Shown one piece after another: positions 10,201-17,812 of a stretch of 33,836 bases of DNA. Within the stretch, counting starts at the first letter, position 1, and each line of letters opens with the position of its first letter. The notes beneath the pieces are model-generated. The model saw only the letters and a list, made by a program, of their open reading frames with translations. It was not told the origin of the DNA and did not search any database. This DNA is from an uncultured Faecalitalea sp. (GTDB taxonomy: Bacteria; Bacillota_I; Bacilli_A; Erysipelotrichales; Erysipelotrichaceae), in NCBI GenBank assembly GCA_946408025.1, contig CAMJQJ010000012.1:1-33836 (forward strand). The letters are read 5' to 3'. Both the position numbers and the translations under genes were made by a program.

Positions 10201-10495
10201 GATTTCATTAAAAGCGGGAGGGACCGGGCTTAATTTAACTAGTGCCGAAGTGGTGATTCATATCGATCCATGGTGGAATCTTTCTGCTCAAAATCAGGCA
10301 ACAGATCGAGCGCATCGTATTGGCCAAAATGCGAATGTGCAGGTATATCGTATGATAATGAAAGATTCAATCGAAGAGAAGATATTAAAAATGCAGGAAA
10401 GAAAGGCAAATCTTGCCGATAGTTTTGTGGAAGGCAATGATGGCTCTTTATCTAAAATGTCAAGGGAAGAAATTTTAGATTTATTCAAACGATAA
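7244..10495 (+). CDS. SWIM zinc-finger SNF2-family DEAD/DEAH helicase
   Basis: A 1083-residue Swi2/Snf2 DNA translocase. In order: an N-terminal SWIM zinc finger (C77-x-C79, C87-x-H89); a long middle region like the bacterial SNF2-associated domain; the SNF2 ATPase core with Walker A DEMGLGKT near residue 655, DEAQ near 747 and LSGTPIENSLAELWSIFDFL; and the C-terminal helicase lobe with GGTGLNLT, the IDPWWN block and DRAHRIGQ near 1023. The family remodels protein-DNA or RNA polymerase-DNA complexes; the exact bacterial role is unclear. ATG 7244 is preferred over an in-frame TTG at 7226 because AGAGGTGAGG lies between them. It is a single-gene unit. Confidence 0.95.
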   Translation: MRLLHRNELDFIGLDIRTINLSKRYFESGAIQLLHIEEVEDSYGVYHDVSAVLEVHGHLNECSFRINDYMEIENEQCDCPWGSYGICAHIGTVIHMISLMTFDTFPYHYQKTTSTLQKYLLDKEEKRKEAELLRQKMIVKRRKNESRKMIDQFQRNYRERLNLIVKKESYHLIPNFIFDEDRLLIGFQIARDKPYIIKNLYTFIDNLDNHETVRYGKFLEVYHDINGFDELSKKWIELIKTEHRPQTSLYYTRMYEGHYDSNRYLKIDNENIHKFFDLFKDEKKINLTFLEKEFTYPIKVSENEYSYLISKQDSLDLIEGKDAYYLISYDQIVRYPIENYSDLKEFISSISLEPLYVDKDDFASFEHYVLSPNQKYLDIKDEREKQLVSVFIPKSFKVYGDLFNDDTVVFHAIGIDENQEVEIIKSNHFQPSLQSDLIKTILENEADYIADHKAYFNLDRPETFELIEEGTKILSQYCEVFVSEELKKLGKSTKYNLHVGVSFENNLLEVNLESEDFDVNEVDAILRAYHKKKKYFRLKSGLMIHLESNELDELDSLMQEYDLKFKDFHDGKLIMDNYRALSLDKHLDQMNFIKVTKDDSLSQYIKGFENMSNQIEIDDQYNAVLRPYQKVGTRWLLTLYSYNLNGILADEMGLGKTLQVIAMLDSIRDKNKTSLVVCPASLIYNWEDEIAKFSKTLNCISITGAKAKRTLGIQNYQEYDLLITSYDYLRRDVDLYQDHEFECIILDEAQNIKNQKTKNAQFVKRLKANHRIALSGTPIENSLAELWSIFDFLMPGYLYSYHYFKQEYEIPITLDEDEKTTKRLRNLVNPFILRRTKKEVLKELPDKVDHKYMLEFSASEKKLYLANLTMVNKEMQTKMKEVHFDHIAVLAMLTKLRQICCDARLIYDNIKEPSTKVNATISLIKTLTENNKKILLFSAFTSLLDLVSNQLDKEQISYYMLTGSTNKEDRRKLVNNFNEDDTSVFLISLKAGGTGLNLTSAEVVIHIDPWWNLSAQNQATDRAHRIGQNANVQVYRMIMKDSIEEKILKMQERKANLADSFVEGNDGSLSKMSREEILDLFKR

Positions 10496-10518
10496 AAAAA
10501 GAAGACTAGTTAGTCTTC
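10494..10518 (-). terminator. Terminator of pdxK-rSAM operon
   Basis: Stem GAAGACT/AGTCTTC (10501-10518) followed, on the minus strand, by seven T (10494-10500). The radical SAM stop codon lies in the hairpin loop. On the plus strand there is no T tract after the stem, so it serves the minus strand only. Confidence 0.9.
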
Positions 10519-11112
10519 AAATGGGCGAATGCGATAAGTGACGTTTAAATCACTGCAGATTTTTTGGCATTGTTCTTCTTCCTGAGGTGTAATTGTTGTC
10601 GCAACTGTGGTCATGACAACATTGGGGATGTATTTCGTACATTTTTCAGCAAAATCAAGCATGGAATCAAATGCTTTTTCCCCGAACTTGCTGCGAACGA
10701 TCTTATGATATTCCTTCGCATCCGGTGTATTTAAGCTGATTGAAATTGTATCTATGAGTCCTTCAAATTCAGGTGTAATGTCTCGATCATGAATTAGATT
10801 ACCTAAACCGTTTGTATTGATTCGAATTGGATTTGGGTAATGCGCTTTTAAGTGTTTAGCTACCGGAAGCAATACATCAAGAGCTTCGGTTGGCTCACCA
10901 AAACCGCAGAATACGATTTCTTTATATTGAGAGAGATCGTATTTTTTAAATTCATCGATTACTTCTTCGACTGTCGGTTCTTCCTTTAACCATAAGGTTC
11001 CTGAATCATCCATACGATCACGTGTTTGTCTTAAACAGAATGTGCAGGCACAAGGACAGCGGTTAGTCAGATTTACATAAAGATTGTTATAAACTTTGTA
11101 GAGAATTGTCAT
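10510..11112 (-). CDS. Radical SAM protein, TatD-associated type
   Basis: A 200-residue compact radical SAM protein. NRCPCACTFCLR gives the CxxxCxxC [4Fe-4S] site near residues 18-26. FCGFGEPTE matches the GGEP-like SAM-binding motif, and RINTNGLGNL and ISISLNTPDAKEY are typical strands of the half-barrel. The sequence resembles the TatD-linked radical SAM group often found beside or fused to a TatD-family nuclease; no tatD gene lies here. The reaction of this group is not known. It lies 21 bases downstream of the pyridoxal kinase gene with AGAGGTAAG upstream, so the two form an operon ending at the terminator inside this gene's stop. Confidence 0.85.
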   Translation of the reverse strand: MTILYKVYNNLYVNLTNRCPCACTFCLRQTRDRMDDSGTLWLKEEPTVEEVIDEFKKYDLSQYKEIVFCGFGEPTEALDVLLPVAKHLKAHYPNPIRINTNGLGNLIHDRDITPEFEGLIDTISISLNTPDAKEYHKIVRSKFGEKAFDSMLDFAEKCTKYIPNVVMTTVATTITPQEEEQCQKICSDLNVTYRIRPFED

Positions 11113-11133
11113 GTTATCTTACCTCTTTTCTTT

Positions 11134-11964
11134 TTATACTTTTAATGTTTGCAGTAACTCTTCAAAACATACACCATCTGTCACGGGTATATCCATTTCA
11201 ATTGATTTCAAGATACATTTCTTGATGAAGTTAGATGCTTTCTTGACTGATTTGTCAAATGGTACTTGATTAACAGCATCAGCAGCTATAATGGATGAGA
11301 ATACATCTCCAGTTCCAGAACGTTGCGTCCCAACCCGATGGCAACGTAGAGTCTTAGAAGGTTTTCCTTTTTCATAACAGAAGTTTGCGATGAATTCTTT
11401 TTGTACGATGCCTGTGACAACGATTTTTTCTGGCCCTTTTTTAGAGAGTTCTTCGGTCATTTTTTCTAGCTCACTGATCTTCCATTTTTCCTGGTATGGT
11501 GTATCGGTCAAAATACATAATTCCGTTATGTTCGGTGTGATAATATCTGCATAATGAACGAGCTTTTTCATTTCTTCACACATTTCTTTTGTGTAAGTGG
11601 CATATATCTTACCATAGTCGCCCATAACGGGATCTACAATTATTATATTCTCTTTTGTCTTAAAGTCTTTAAAAAACTGTGTAACAATTTCAATTTGTTT
11701 TTTGGAGCCTAGAAAACCTGATGTAATACCATCAAATTGCAGACCTAATTTTTTCCACTCATTGATGTATTGAGGCATTTTGTCCGTATAGTCATCAAAG
11801 AAAAAACTATCGAAGCCGGTGTGATTTGAAAATATAGATGTTGGTAAAGGGCAACATTGTATTTTAAGTGTAGATATAATTGGCAAAGCGACAGCAATTG
11901 AGCAACGTCCAAATCCGGAAAAATCATTGATGACAGCTATTTTTTTCTGATTGTTATGTGACAT
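11134..11964 (-). CDS. pdxY: Pyridoxal/pyridoxamine kinase (ThiD-like ribokinase fold)
   Basis: A 276-residue ATP-dependent vitamin kinase making pyridoxal 5'-phosphate, or a close paralogue phosphorylating a related pyrimidine. The N-terminal INDFSGFGRCSIAVALPI is the typical pyridoxamine kinase opening, VDPVMGDYGK near residue 117 binds Mg-ATP, and RSGTGDVFSS near residue 215 is the anion hole with the catalytic Asp. TPNITELCIL is also typical. AAGGAGT precedes the start. The symbol is tentative, because the Firmicute PdxK/ThiD and PdxY groups are hard to separate without a tree. It is the first gene of a two-gene operon with the radical SAM protein. Confidence 0.85.
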   Translation of the reverse strand: MSHNNQKKIAVINDFSGFGRCSIAVALPIISTLKIQCCPLPTSIFSNHTGFDSFFFDDYTDKMPQYINEWKKLGLQFDGITSGFLGSKKQIEIVTQFFKDFKTKENIIIVDPVMGDYGKIYATYTKEMCEEMKKLVHYADIITPNITELCILTDTPYQEKWKISELEKMTEELSKKGPEKIVVTGIVQKEFIANFCYEKGKPSKTLRCHRVGTQRSGTGDVFSSIIAADAVNQVPFDKSVKKASNFIKKCILKSIEMDIPVTDGVCFEELLQTLKV

Positions 11965-11989
11965 AATAGACTCCTTATTTATCTGTCAT

Positions 11990-12018
11990 AAAATAGCATA
12001 TTCTTAAATGGACTTCAA
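11990..12018 (-). promoter_or_regulatory. Promoter of pdxK-rSAM operon
   Basis: On the minus strand: TTGAAG (12018-12013), a 17-base spacer and TATTTT (11995-11990), with TGC in front of the -10. It lies about 25 bases from the kinase start. Confidence 0.6.
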
Positions 12019-12076
12019 GTTCACCACTCTATTATCTAAATTGTTAAGTAAACTTAATATTATTCTTCATATATCG

Positions 12077-12085
12077 TGGTATAAT
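12077..12085 (+). promoter_or_regulatory. Extended -10 promoter of dbpA
   Basis: TGG-TATAAT, a consensus extended -10, 19 bases before the ATG at 12105, giving a leader of about 12 bases with AAGGA at its start. An imperfect palindrome, TTAAGT-AA-ACTTAA (12044-12057), lies where a -35 region or operator would be. Confidence 0.75.
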
Positions 12086-12104
12086 ATGCCTAAGGAATGA
12101 TCTT

Positions 12105-13514
12105 ATGAAATTTAGTACATTTATTCATGATGAGAGACTTCTTAAAGCCATAGATGCATTAGGATTTCACGATTTAACATCTGTCCAACAAAATACGATT
12201 CCTGTCTTATTAGATAATAAGGACTGTATCGTTCAGTCTAAGACAGGAAGTGGTAAAACAGCGGCTTATGCTTTACCTATATTAGAAAAGATAATAATTG
12301 ATCAAAAAGAACCGCAGGCCTTAATTTTGGCACCAACTAGAGAACTTGTACTACAAATTCAGGAAACATTTGATCATTTGGGCGTGTATAAGAAAATCAA
12401 AACAGTAGCTGTTTTTGGAAAACAGCCTTTTGCCTTTCAAAAAGAAGATCTATCTCAGCGTTGTCATGTTATAATCGCAACACCAGGTCGACTTTTAGAA
12501 CATCTAAAGGAGCATACATTTGATCCAACCAAGATTCAATATTTAGTGTTGGATGAAGCGGATGAAATGCTAGGCTTGAATTTTTATCAAGATATTTTAC
12601 AAATCATAGAATATTTATCCGATTCACGAATTAATTGTTTATTATCAGCAACGATTAATGGCTCAATAGAAAGTCTTTCAAAAGATATTTTAAATGATCC
12701 AGTCTGGATCATAAATAATGATCAAGCTGATCAAATTGATCAGAACTTTTACTATACAAAATTGGAAGATAAAATATCCTGTTTACTTCATCTTTTGGTA
12801 AAAGAGAAACCGGAAAGTTGTATTGTGTTTGCGAACACGCGACAGATGGTAGATGAAATATATGAACAACTGAAATCTAAAGAAATCAGTGTTAATAAAA
12901 TTCACGGGGGCATGTTGCAGGAAGATCGTCTGCGGCAAATGAACGATTTTAAACAAGGGGAGTTTCGTATCCTGATCAGTACAGATGTGGCAGCTCGAGG
13001 CATTGATATTCAGAAAGTGGATTTAATCATAAATTATGAAGTTCCAAATACTTCTTGGATCTATATTCATCGCATTGGACGAAGTGGAAGAATGAATAAT
13101 CAAGGTAAGGCAATTACTTTTGTATCCAATCAAGAAAAAGAAAAAATTCAGGAAATTGCAGATAAACTAAATCTTTCAAAGGATCTCAAAACAATCGAGC
13201 TACAAAATGAATATGATCTTTCCTGTTTATCAAAACCAGAAAGACAACTTGAGGATAAAATAGAGAAACTCAGAAAAGATATTACAAAGCTCTATATCAA
13301 TGCAGGTAAAAGCAAGAAGATAAGAGCAAAAGATCTTGTTGGAGCTATTATGAGCATAGATGGAATCGAATTTGATGATATTGGTATCATACAGATTCAG
13401 GAACATCAATCCTATGTTGATATTTTAAATGGTAAAGGCAAAATCGTATTAGAAGTGTTACAAAATAAGAAGATCAAAAATAAAGTGGTTCGCGTTGAAA
13501 TTGCTAAACATTGA
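12105..13514 (+). CDS. dbpA: DEAD-box RNA helicase, DbpA/YxiN type
   Basis: A 469-residue ATP-dependent RNA helicase. The ordered motifs are the Q-motif region (LTSVQQNTIP), SKTGSGKT near residue 47, PTRELVLQ, TPGRLLEHL, DEADEML near 150, LLSATI, VFANTRQMVDE, STDVAARGID and HRIGRSGR near 321. The C-terminus, about residues 395-469 with LYINAGKSKKIRAKDLVGAI, matches the DbpA RNA-binding domain. That domain docks DbpA and YxiN on hairpin 92 of 23S rRNA during large-subunit assembly. The esterase gene follows after 18 bases. A second rRNA-related operon (rsmF/rsuA-like) lies about 4 kb away on the opposite strand. Confidence 0.93.
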   Translation: MKFSTFIHDERLLKAIDALGFHDLTSVQQNTIPVLLDNKDCIVQSKTGSGKTAAYALPILEKIIIDQKEPQALILAPTRELVLQIQETFDHLGVYKKIKTVAVFGKQPFAFQKEDLSQRCHVIIATPGRLLEHLKEHTFDPTKIQYLVLDEADEMLGLNFYQDILQIIEYLSDSRINCLLSATINGSIESLSKDILNDPVWIINNDQADQIDQNFYYTKLEDKISCLLHLLVKEKPESCIVFANTRQMVDEIYEQLKSKEISVNKIHGGMLQEDRLRQMNDFKQGEFRILISTDVAARGIDIQKVDLIINYEVPNTSWIYIHRIGRSGRMNNQGKAITFVSNQEKEKIQEIADKLNLSKDLKTIELQNEYDLSCLSKPERQLEDKIEKLRKDITKLYINAGKSKKIRAKDLVGAIMSIDGIEFDDIGIIQIQEHQSYVDILNGKGKIVLEVLQNKKIKNKVVRVEIAKH

Positions 13515-13532
13515 TCTTCAGGAGGTATTACC

Positions 13533-14288
13533 ATGATTGAGAAAAAAGATGTAACGATTACTCCACTTAGCTTGCAAAGAAGGTTGCATATCTATCTTCC
13601 TGATGATTATTATCAAAGTAAGGAAACTTATCCTGTCATGTATATGTTTGATGGGCATAATCTTTTCTATGATGAAGATGCAACCTATGGGAAATCTTGG
13701 GGATTAAAAAATTTTTTAGATCAATATGATAAGAATTTTATTGTAGTTGGACTGGAATGTAATCATGAAGGTAATCAAAGGATCGTTGAATTCAGCCCTT
13801 ATACATATTCAACCCACTATTGGGGAATGATCAAAGGAAAAGGGGCAGAACTTATGGAGTGGGTTGTGTATGAATTGAAACCTATGATCGATTCCACATA
13901 TAGAACCATGCCTTTTCGCGAGTGTACAGGTATTGGAGGAAGTTCTATGGGAGGTTTGATGGCTTTGTATGCGGTTATCAAGTACAACCGTTTCTTCTCT
14001 AAAGCAGCTTGCTTATCTTCGGCAATCTTTGCGGGAAAAGATCAGCTTCTTCATGATCTGCATAATACCAAGATTGATGCTGATACTAGAGTATATTTGA
14101 GTCTAGGTAAAAAGGAAGCAAATTCTAATTATCTTCATCAACAAAGACTTTATGATAATATGGTTTTCTCAAATTATTTTAAAGAAATTGGGGCAACAAG
14201 TATGTTGAATGTGATTGAAGATGGTAAACATGATGAGGCTTCCTGGGAGAAGGAAAACAAGATATATTTCGATTTTTTATGGAAATGA
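13533..14288 (+). CDS. Putative esterase (alpha/beta hydrolase, esterase D-like)
   Basis: A 251-residue alpha/beta hydrolase of the putative-esterase (PF00756-type) family. The nucleophile elbow is GGSSMGGLMA near residue 133, and a late His appears in IEDGKHDEASW near residue 233. LHIYLPDDYYQSKETYPVMYMFDGHNLF is the usual N-terminal strand and oxyanion region. No signal peptide is seen, so it is probably cytoplasmic. The substrate is unknown; relatives hydrolyse ferulate, acyl-carbohydrate or siderophore esters. CAGGAGG precedes the start, and the gene follows dbpA by 18 bases, so it is probably cotranscribed. Confidence 0.85.
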   Translation: MIEKKDVTITPLSLQRRLHIYLPDDYYQSKETYPVMYMFDGHNLFYDEDATYGKSWGLKNFLDQYDKNFIVVGLECNHEGNQRIVEFSPYTYSTHYWGMIKGKGAELMEWVVYELKPMIDSTYRTMPFRECTGIGGSSMGGLMALYAVIKYNRFFSKAACLSSAIFAGKDQLLHDLHNTKIDADTRVYLSLGKKEANSNYLHQQRLYDNMVFSNYFKEIGATSMLNVIEDGKHDEASWEKENKIYFDFLWK

Positions 14289-14312
14289 CCTGTGTTTTGG
14301 CACAGGTTTTTT
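14288..14312 (+). terminator. Terminator of dbpA-esterase operon
   Basis: Perfect 7-bp stem ACCTGTG/CACAGGT with a 6-base loop followed by six T. The stem begins on the last base of the stop codon. Confidence 0.95.
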
Positions 14313-14333
14313 ATTTCTGTAAAAAAATTAACA

Positions 14334-14362
14334 TTGAAGAATATATATATGAATGCTATTCT
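14334..14362 (+). promoter_or_regulatory. Promoter of dppA operon
   Basis: TTGAAG (14334-14339), a 17-base spacer and TATTCT (14357-14362) with TGC directly before the -10. Confidence 0.65.
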
Positions 14363-14387
14363 TTAAAGGCAGATGGGAGCGGATACA

Positions 14388-15209
14388 ATGAAAAAGATCT
14401 ATATTTCAGCTGATATTGAAGGAATATGGGGAAATGCGAATCCAGCATATACCATGGCTGGAAGTGAATTGTATGAAGAATATCGTCTTAATATGATCAA
14501 TGAAGTAAATTTGGTTATTGATCTTCTTTTTAAATATGGAGCTAAAGAGGTTGTTGTAAATGATGGACATGGAAATATGGACAATCTTTTGCCTTCTAAA
14601 ATTGATAAAAGAGCTTCTTTTGTAAGTGCCAATGGAGCTTACAAAGAATTTGGTATGATGGAGGGTTTAGATTCTTCGTTTGATGGTATTTGTCTCATCG
14701 GATATCATACTAGATCAAATACACCTGGAATCATGGCTCATACAATATGGGGAGCAATGATCGAACATATTGAAGTGGATGGTAAAGAGTTAGGAGAGAC
14801 AGGAATTAATGCAATCTTGGCTCATGAATATGGAGTTCCAATTATTTTGATTAGTGGAGATGATAAACTTCGTGCACAGTATGAAGAAGATATCGGGTAT
14901 CAAACAAACTTTATAGAGACAAAGAAAGCGATTAATTCGCAAACTGCACTTTGCTGCAGCTGGGATACTTTGGTTGGTCAGTATGAGACAGCTATTCAAA
15001 AAGGGATGAATCCAACAACGATAGAAAAAACTAATACATCACATACGATGCGAATTCGTTTTCATTTTATTCGAAATGCAGATTTTGTATGTCGGATGGA
15101 AGAAGTGAGAAGAGTGGACAACTGTACAGTTGAAATCACAAAGGAAAGTTTTAAGGAATTGTATAGGACAATGCGCTTTGTTATTAAAATATGTAATGCA
15201 TTTGCCTAA
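14388..15209 (+). CDS. dppA: D-aminopeptidase DppA-like (M55 family)
   Basis: A 273-residue zinc aminopeptidase of the M55 family, which releases N-terminal D-amino acids from peptides. The metal ligands are visible: DIEG near residue 8 (DxE), DGHG near 60, GYHT near 105 and the Glu of GETGINA near 133. ATG 14388 with GGGAG about 9 bases upstream is preferred over the in-frame ATG at 14373. It is followed after 23 bases by a sodium-coupled amino-acid transporter, so the pair would release and move amino acids. In Bacillus the homologue sits with a dipeptide ABC transporter, so this partner differs. Confidence 0.92.
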   Translation: MKKIYISADIEGIWGNANPAYTMAGSELYEEYRLNMINEVNLVIDLLFKYGAKEVVVNDGHGNMDNLLPSKIDKRASFVSANGAYKEFGMMEGLDSSFDGICLIGYHTRSNTPGIMAHTIWGAMIEHIEVDGKELGETGINAILAHEYGVPIILISGDDKLRAQYEEDIGYQTNFIETKKAINSQTALCCSWDTLVGQYETAIQKGMNPTTIEKTNTSHTMRIRFHFIRNADFVCRMEEVRRVDNCTVEITKESFKELYRTMRFVIKICNAFA

Positions 15210-15232
15210 AATAAAATATAGGGAGAGTTTTG

Positions 15233-16600
15233 ATGGATAAAAAAGTAAAAAATTCGAAGTTTTCAAGCCGGTTAGGGTATGTTTTAGCAGTGGCAGGTTC
15301 TGCAGTAGGATTAGGGAATATATGGAGATTTCCATACTTGGCGGCTAAATATGGTGGAGGAATCTTCCTTCTTGTTTATTTGATCTTAACAGTGACTTTT
15401 GGATATGTTTTGATCGTTTCTGAAACAGCATTAGGAAGAATGACACAGAAGAGTCCAATTGGAGCTTTTAAAAGCTTTGGTCAAGGAATTTGGTATAAGA
15501 TCGGGGGATGGATCAATGCTGTAATCCCAATCTTGATCGTACCATATTATTCTGTAATCGGTGGTTGGGTAATCAAATATCTTGTAGAATATGTTAAAGG
15601 AAACGCGGAAATATTAGCTCAAGACAATTACTTTAATAATTTTATCAGCGATTCTTTTAATGTTGAGTTCTGGTTTGTTATTTTTGCTCTTTTTGCATTT
15701 TTGACAATACTTGGAGGAGTGAAAAATGGTGTTGAAAGATCATGCAAAGTAATGATGCCGTTATTGGTATTACTTGCTATAATGGTCGTTATCTATTCAG
15801 TAACAAGACCGGGTGCTATTGAAGGGGTTAAATATCTTTTGATTCCTAATTTTGATAATTTTTCAATGATGACCATTGTGGCAGCCATGGGACAGATGTT
15901 TTATTCGTTGTCGATTGCTATGGGGATCTTATATACATATGGATCTTATCTAGAAAAAGATGTGGACATTGAAAAATCGACAAAACAAGTTGAATTATTT
16001 GATACAGCTATTGCAATTTTGGCAGGTTTAATGATTATTCCAGCTGTTTTTGCTTTTTCTACAGAGGCAGCTGCAAGCTTACAGGCAGGGCCATCTTTAA
16101 TGTTTATTACGCTTCCAAAAGTGTTTGCAAGTATGGGTGCTGGAACAATAGCGGGAATCTTATTCTTTCTCCTTGTATTCTTTGCGGCTTTGACAAGTGC
16201 AATTTCTTTGTTAGAAACAAGTGTTTCATCTTTATCACAACAGTTCCGTATTTCAAGGAATAAGGCAATTTTCATTATGGCTGTTGTTATGTTAGTTTTT
16301 GGAACCACTTCTTGTTTAGGATATGGTGTCTGGGATTTTATTTCAATTTTTGGTATGGCCTTTTTAGATTTTTATGATTTCTTAACGAATTCCATTATGA
16401 TGCCAATTGCTGCATTGGCAACTTGTATCCTAATTATAAAGGTTGTAGGATTTCAAAAAATCATTGATGAAATCAAAATTTCAAGTTCATTTAAACGAGA
16501 AAAAATGTATGTATTTTTCATGAGATATTTAACTCCGATCTTTTTGATCATTGTTTTATTGAGTTCAATAGCTTCTGTTTTAGGTATTATTTCGATGTAG
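15233..16600 (+). CDS. Sodium-dependent amino-acid transporter (NSS family)
   Basis: A 455-residue membrane transporter of the neurotransmitter:sodium symporter family (LeuT/MhsT/TnaT relatives). TM1 carries the family signature GSAVGLGNIWRFPYLAAKYG with the unwound sodium and substrate site. TM6 is near VAAMGQMFYSLSIAMG, and TM8 carries SAISLLETSVSSL with the second sodium-site serines. About 11-12 segments can be counted. GGGAGAG at 15221-15227 sets the ATG at 15233, with an in-frame TTG one codon earlier. It lies in the middle of the dppA-NSS-ogt operon, so its substrate may be the amino acids freed by the D-aminopeptidase. Confidence 0.93.
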   Translation: MDKKVKNSKFSSRLGYVLAVAGSAVGLGNIWRFPYLAAKYGGGIFLLVYLILTVTFGYVLIVSETALGRMTQKSPIGAFKSFGQGIWYKIGGWINAVIPILIVPYYSVIGGWVIKYLVEYVKGNAEILAQDNYFNNFISDSFNVEFWFVIFALFAFLTILGGVKNGVERSCKVMMPLLVLLAIMVVIYSVTRPGAIEGVKYLLIPNFDNFSMMTIVAAMGQMFYSLSIAMGILYTYGSYLEKDVDIEKSTKQVELFDTAIAILAGLMIIPAVFAFSTEAAASLQAGPSLMFITLPKVFASMGAGTIAGILFFLLVFFAALTSAISLLETSVSSLSQQFRISRNKAIFIMAVVMLVFGTTSCLGYGVWDFISIFGMAFLDFYDFLTNSIMMPIAALATCILIIKVVGFQKIIDEIKISSSFKREKMYVFFMRYLTPIFLIIVLLSSIASVLGIISM

Positions 16601-16613
16601 AAAAGAGAGAGGT

Positions 16614-17108
16614 ATGCTTACTTATATTTCTGAATATGATTCAACTATTGGAAAAATCCATCTTGCTAGTAATGAAAAGGTATTGATTGGACTTTGGTTT
16701 GATAACCAGAAATATTTTGAAAAAACGATTCAGGGAAAGTGTATCGAAAAAGACACACCTGTCTTAATTCGAACGAAAGAATGGCTGGATGTGTATTTTA
16801 AACGAAAAAAGCCAGATTTTATCCCGGAGATTTCTTTTGAAGGAACTATCTTTCAAAAGAAAGTATGGAAAGAATTGCTAAAAATACCTTATGGTGAAAC
16901 CATAACATATATGGATATCGCAAAAAAGCTCGGGATTTCTTCTGCTCGAGCTGTTGGTCAAGCTGTTGGGCATAACCCAATTTCAATTATTGTTCCATGT
17001 CATAGAGTAATTGGAGCTAATCATAAGATCACTGGATATGCAGGAGGAATTGATAAAAAAATAGCCTTATTGGATATTGAAGGCTATGATTTAACGATAT
17101 TAAAATAA
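16614..17108 (+). CDS. ogt: Methylated-DNA--protein-cysteine methyltransferase
   Basis: A 164-residue suicide DNA repair enzyme that moves the methyl group of O6-methylguanine to its own cysteine. The C-terminal domain (about residues 78-160) has the winged helix with YGETITYMDIAKKLG, the arginine finger in SARAVGQAVGHNP, and the acceptor cysteine in IIVPCHRVIG near residue 126. The N-terminal ribonuclease-like domain is intact. The ribosome binding site (GAGAGG) lies only 2 bases from the ATG, tight but with no better start in frame. It lies 13 bases after the NSS gene. Its operon partners have no evident repair role. Confidence 0.95.
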   Translation: MLTYISEYDSTIGKIHLASNEKVLIGLWFDNQKYFEKTIQGKCIEKDTPVLIRTKEWLDVYFKRKKPDFIPEISFEGTIFQKKVWKELLKIPYGETITYMDIAKKLGISSARAVGQAVGHNPISIIVPCHRVIGANHKITGYAGGIDKKIALLDIEGYDLTILK

Positions 17109-17109
17109 G

Positions 17110-17138
17110 GCACACAGTTTTAATGACTGTGTGCTTTT
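17110..17138. terminator. Bidirectional terminator (ogt / rsuA-like)
   Basis: Perfect 9-bp stem GCACACAGT/ACTGTGTGC with a 7-base loop, followed by TTTT on the plus strand and a T-rich tail on the minus strand. It sits between convergent genes, and the stop codon of the minus-strand gene lies in the hairpin loop. Confidence 0.93.
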
Positions 17139-17812
17139 AAACGTTCTATTTCATCTGGACTTAGGGCTCTTGCTTGTCCAATTTCTAAATGTTTTAAGTC
17201 AAGTGGACCAAAGCTAACTCTTTGTAAGTAGGTTACTTCACATCCAACTTTTTGAAACATTCGCTTTACTTGATGGAATTTCCCTTCACTGATCGTTAGA
17301 TATGCTTTATCTGTATCCAGAATTTCTAATAAAGAAGGTTTAGCAATAAAGTCATCCAGGTCCATTGGATGATTGAAGATATCAACAGCGTTTTCAGGTA
17401 GAGTCCCTTTAAATTCAACATAATATTTTTTTTGTACATGTTTTTTTGGTGATAATAAATCATGTGTTAGTTGTCCATCATTACAAACAAGTAGTAAACC
17501 TTCAGTATCTATATCAAGACGTCCAACAGGATAAAGATCTTTTCTTATGCTTGGGATTAACTCCATGATCGTAGGATGGACATTATCTTCAGTGGCACTG
17601 ACATAGCCGGCAGGTTTGTTTAAAATATAATATTCATATTGGATGTAGGAAACGGGTGTGTCATCCACATAGACAATTTGGTTTTCTTTTACTTGATGAT
17701 CAGCTTTCTTGATTATTTTTCCTTCAATTGTAACCCATCCATTTTTGATGATGTTTTTTACTTCATTGCGGGTTCCATAACCCATATGAGATAGAAATTT
17801 ATCAAGCCTCAT
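17120..17812 (-). CDS. Pseudouridine synthase, RsuA/RluB/E/F family
   Basis: A pseudouridine synthase acting on 16S or 23S rRNA, about 230 residues. An N-terminal S4 RNA-binding domain (RLDKFLSHMGYGTRNEVKNII) is followed by the catalytic domain, with YYILNKPAGYVSA and the catalytic Asp in PVGRLDIDTEGLLL. LTISEGKFHQVKRMF is the conserved C-terminal motif. Three in-frame ATGs (17824, 17818, 17812) are possible. 17812 gives the family-typical MRLDKFL start and a 4-base ATGA overlap with rsmF. 17818 has the best-spaced AAAGG. The target uridine cannot be told from sequence alone. Confidence 0.93.
   Translation of the reverse strand: MRLDKFLSHMGYGTRNEVKNIIKNGWVTIEGKIIKKADHQVKENQIVYVDDTPVSYIQYEYYILNKPAGYVSATEDNVHPTIMELIPSIRKDLYPVGRLDIDTEGLLLVCNDGQLTHDLLSPKKHVQKKYYVEFKGTLPENAVDIFNHPMDLDDFIAKPSLLEILDTDKAYLTISEGKFHQVKRMFQKVGCEVTYLQRVSFGPLDLKHLEIGQARALSPDEIERLKAHSH

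Noticed and set aside
10494..10518. Terminator for the SNF2 gene on the plus strand
   Set aside because: After the hairpin the plus strand reads AAATGGG with no T tract, so it works only for the minus strand.
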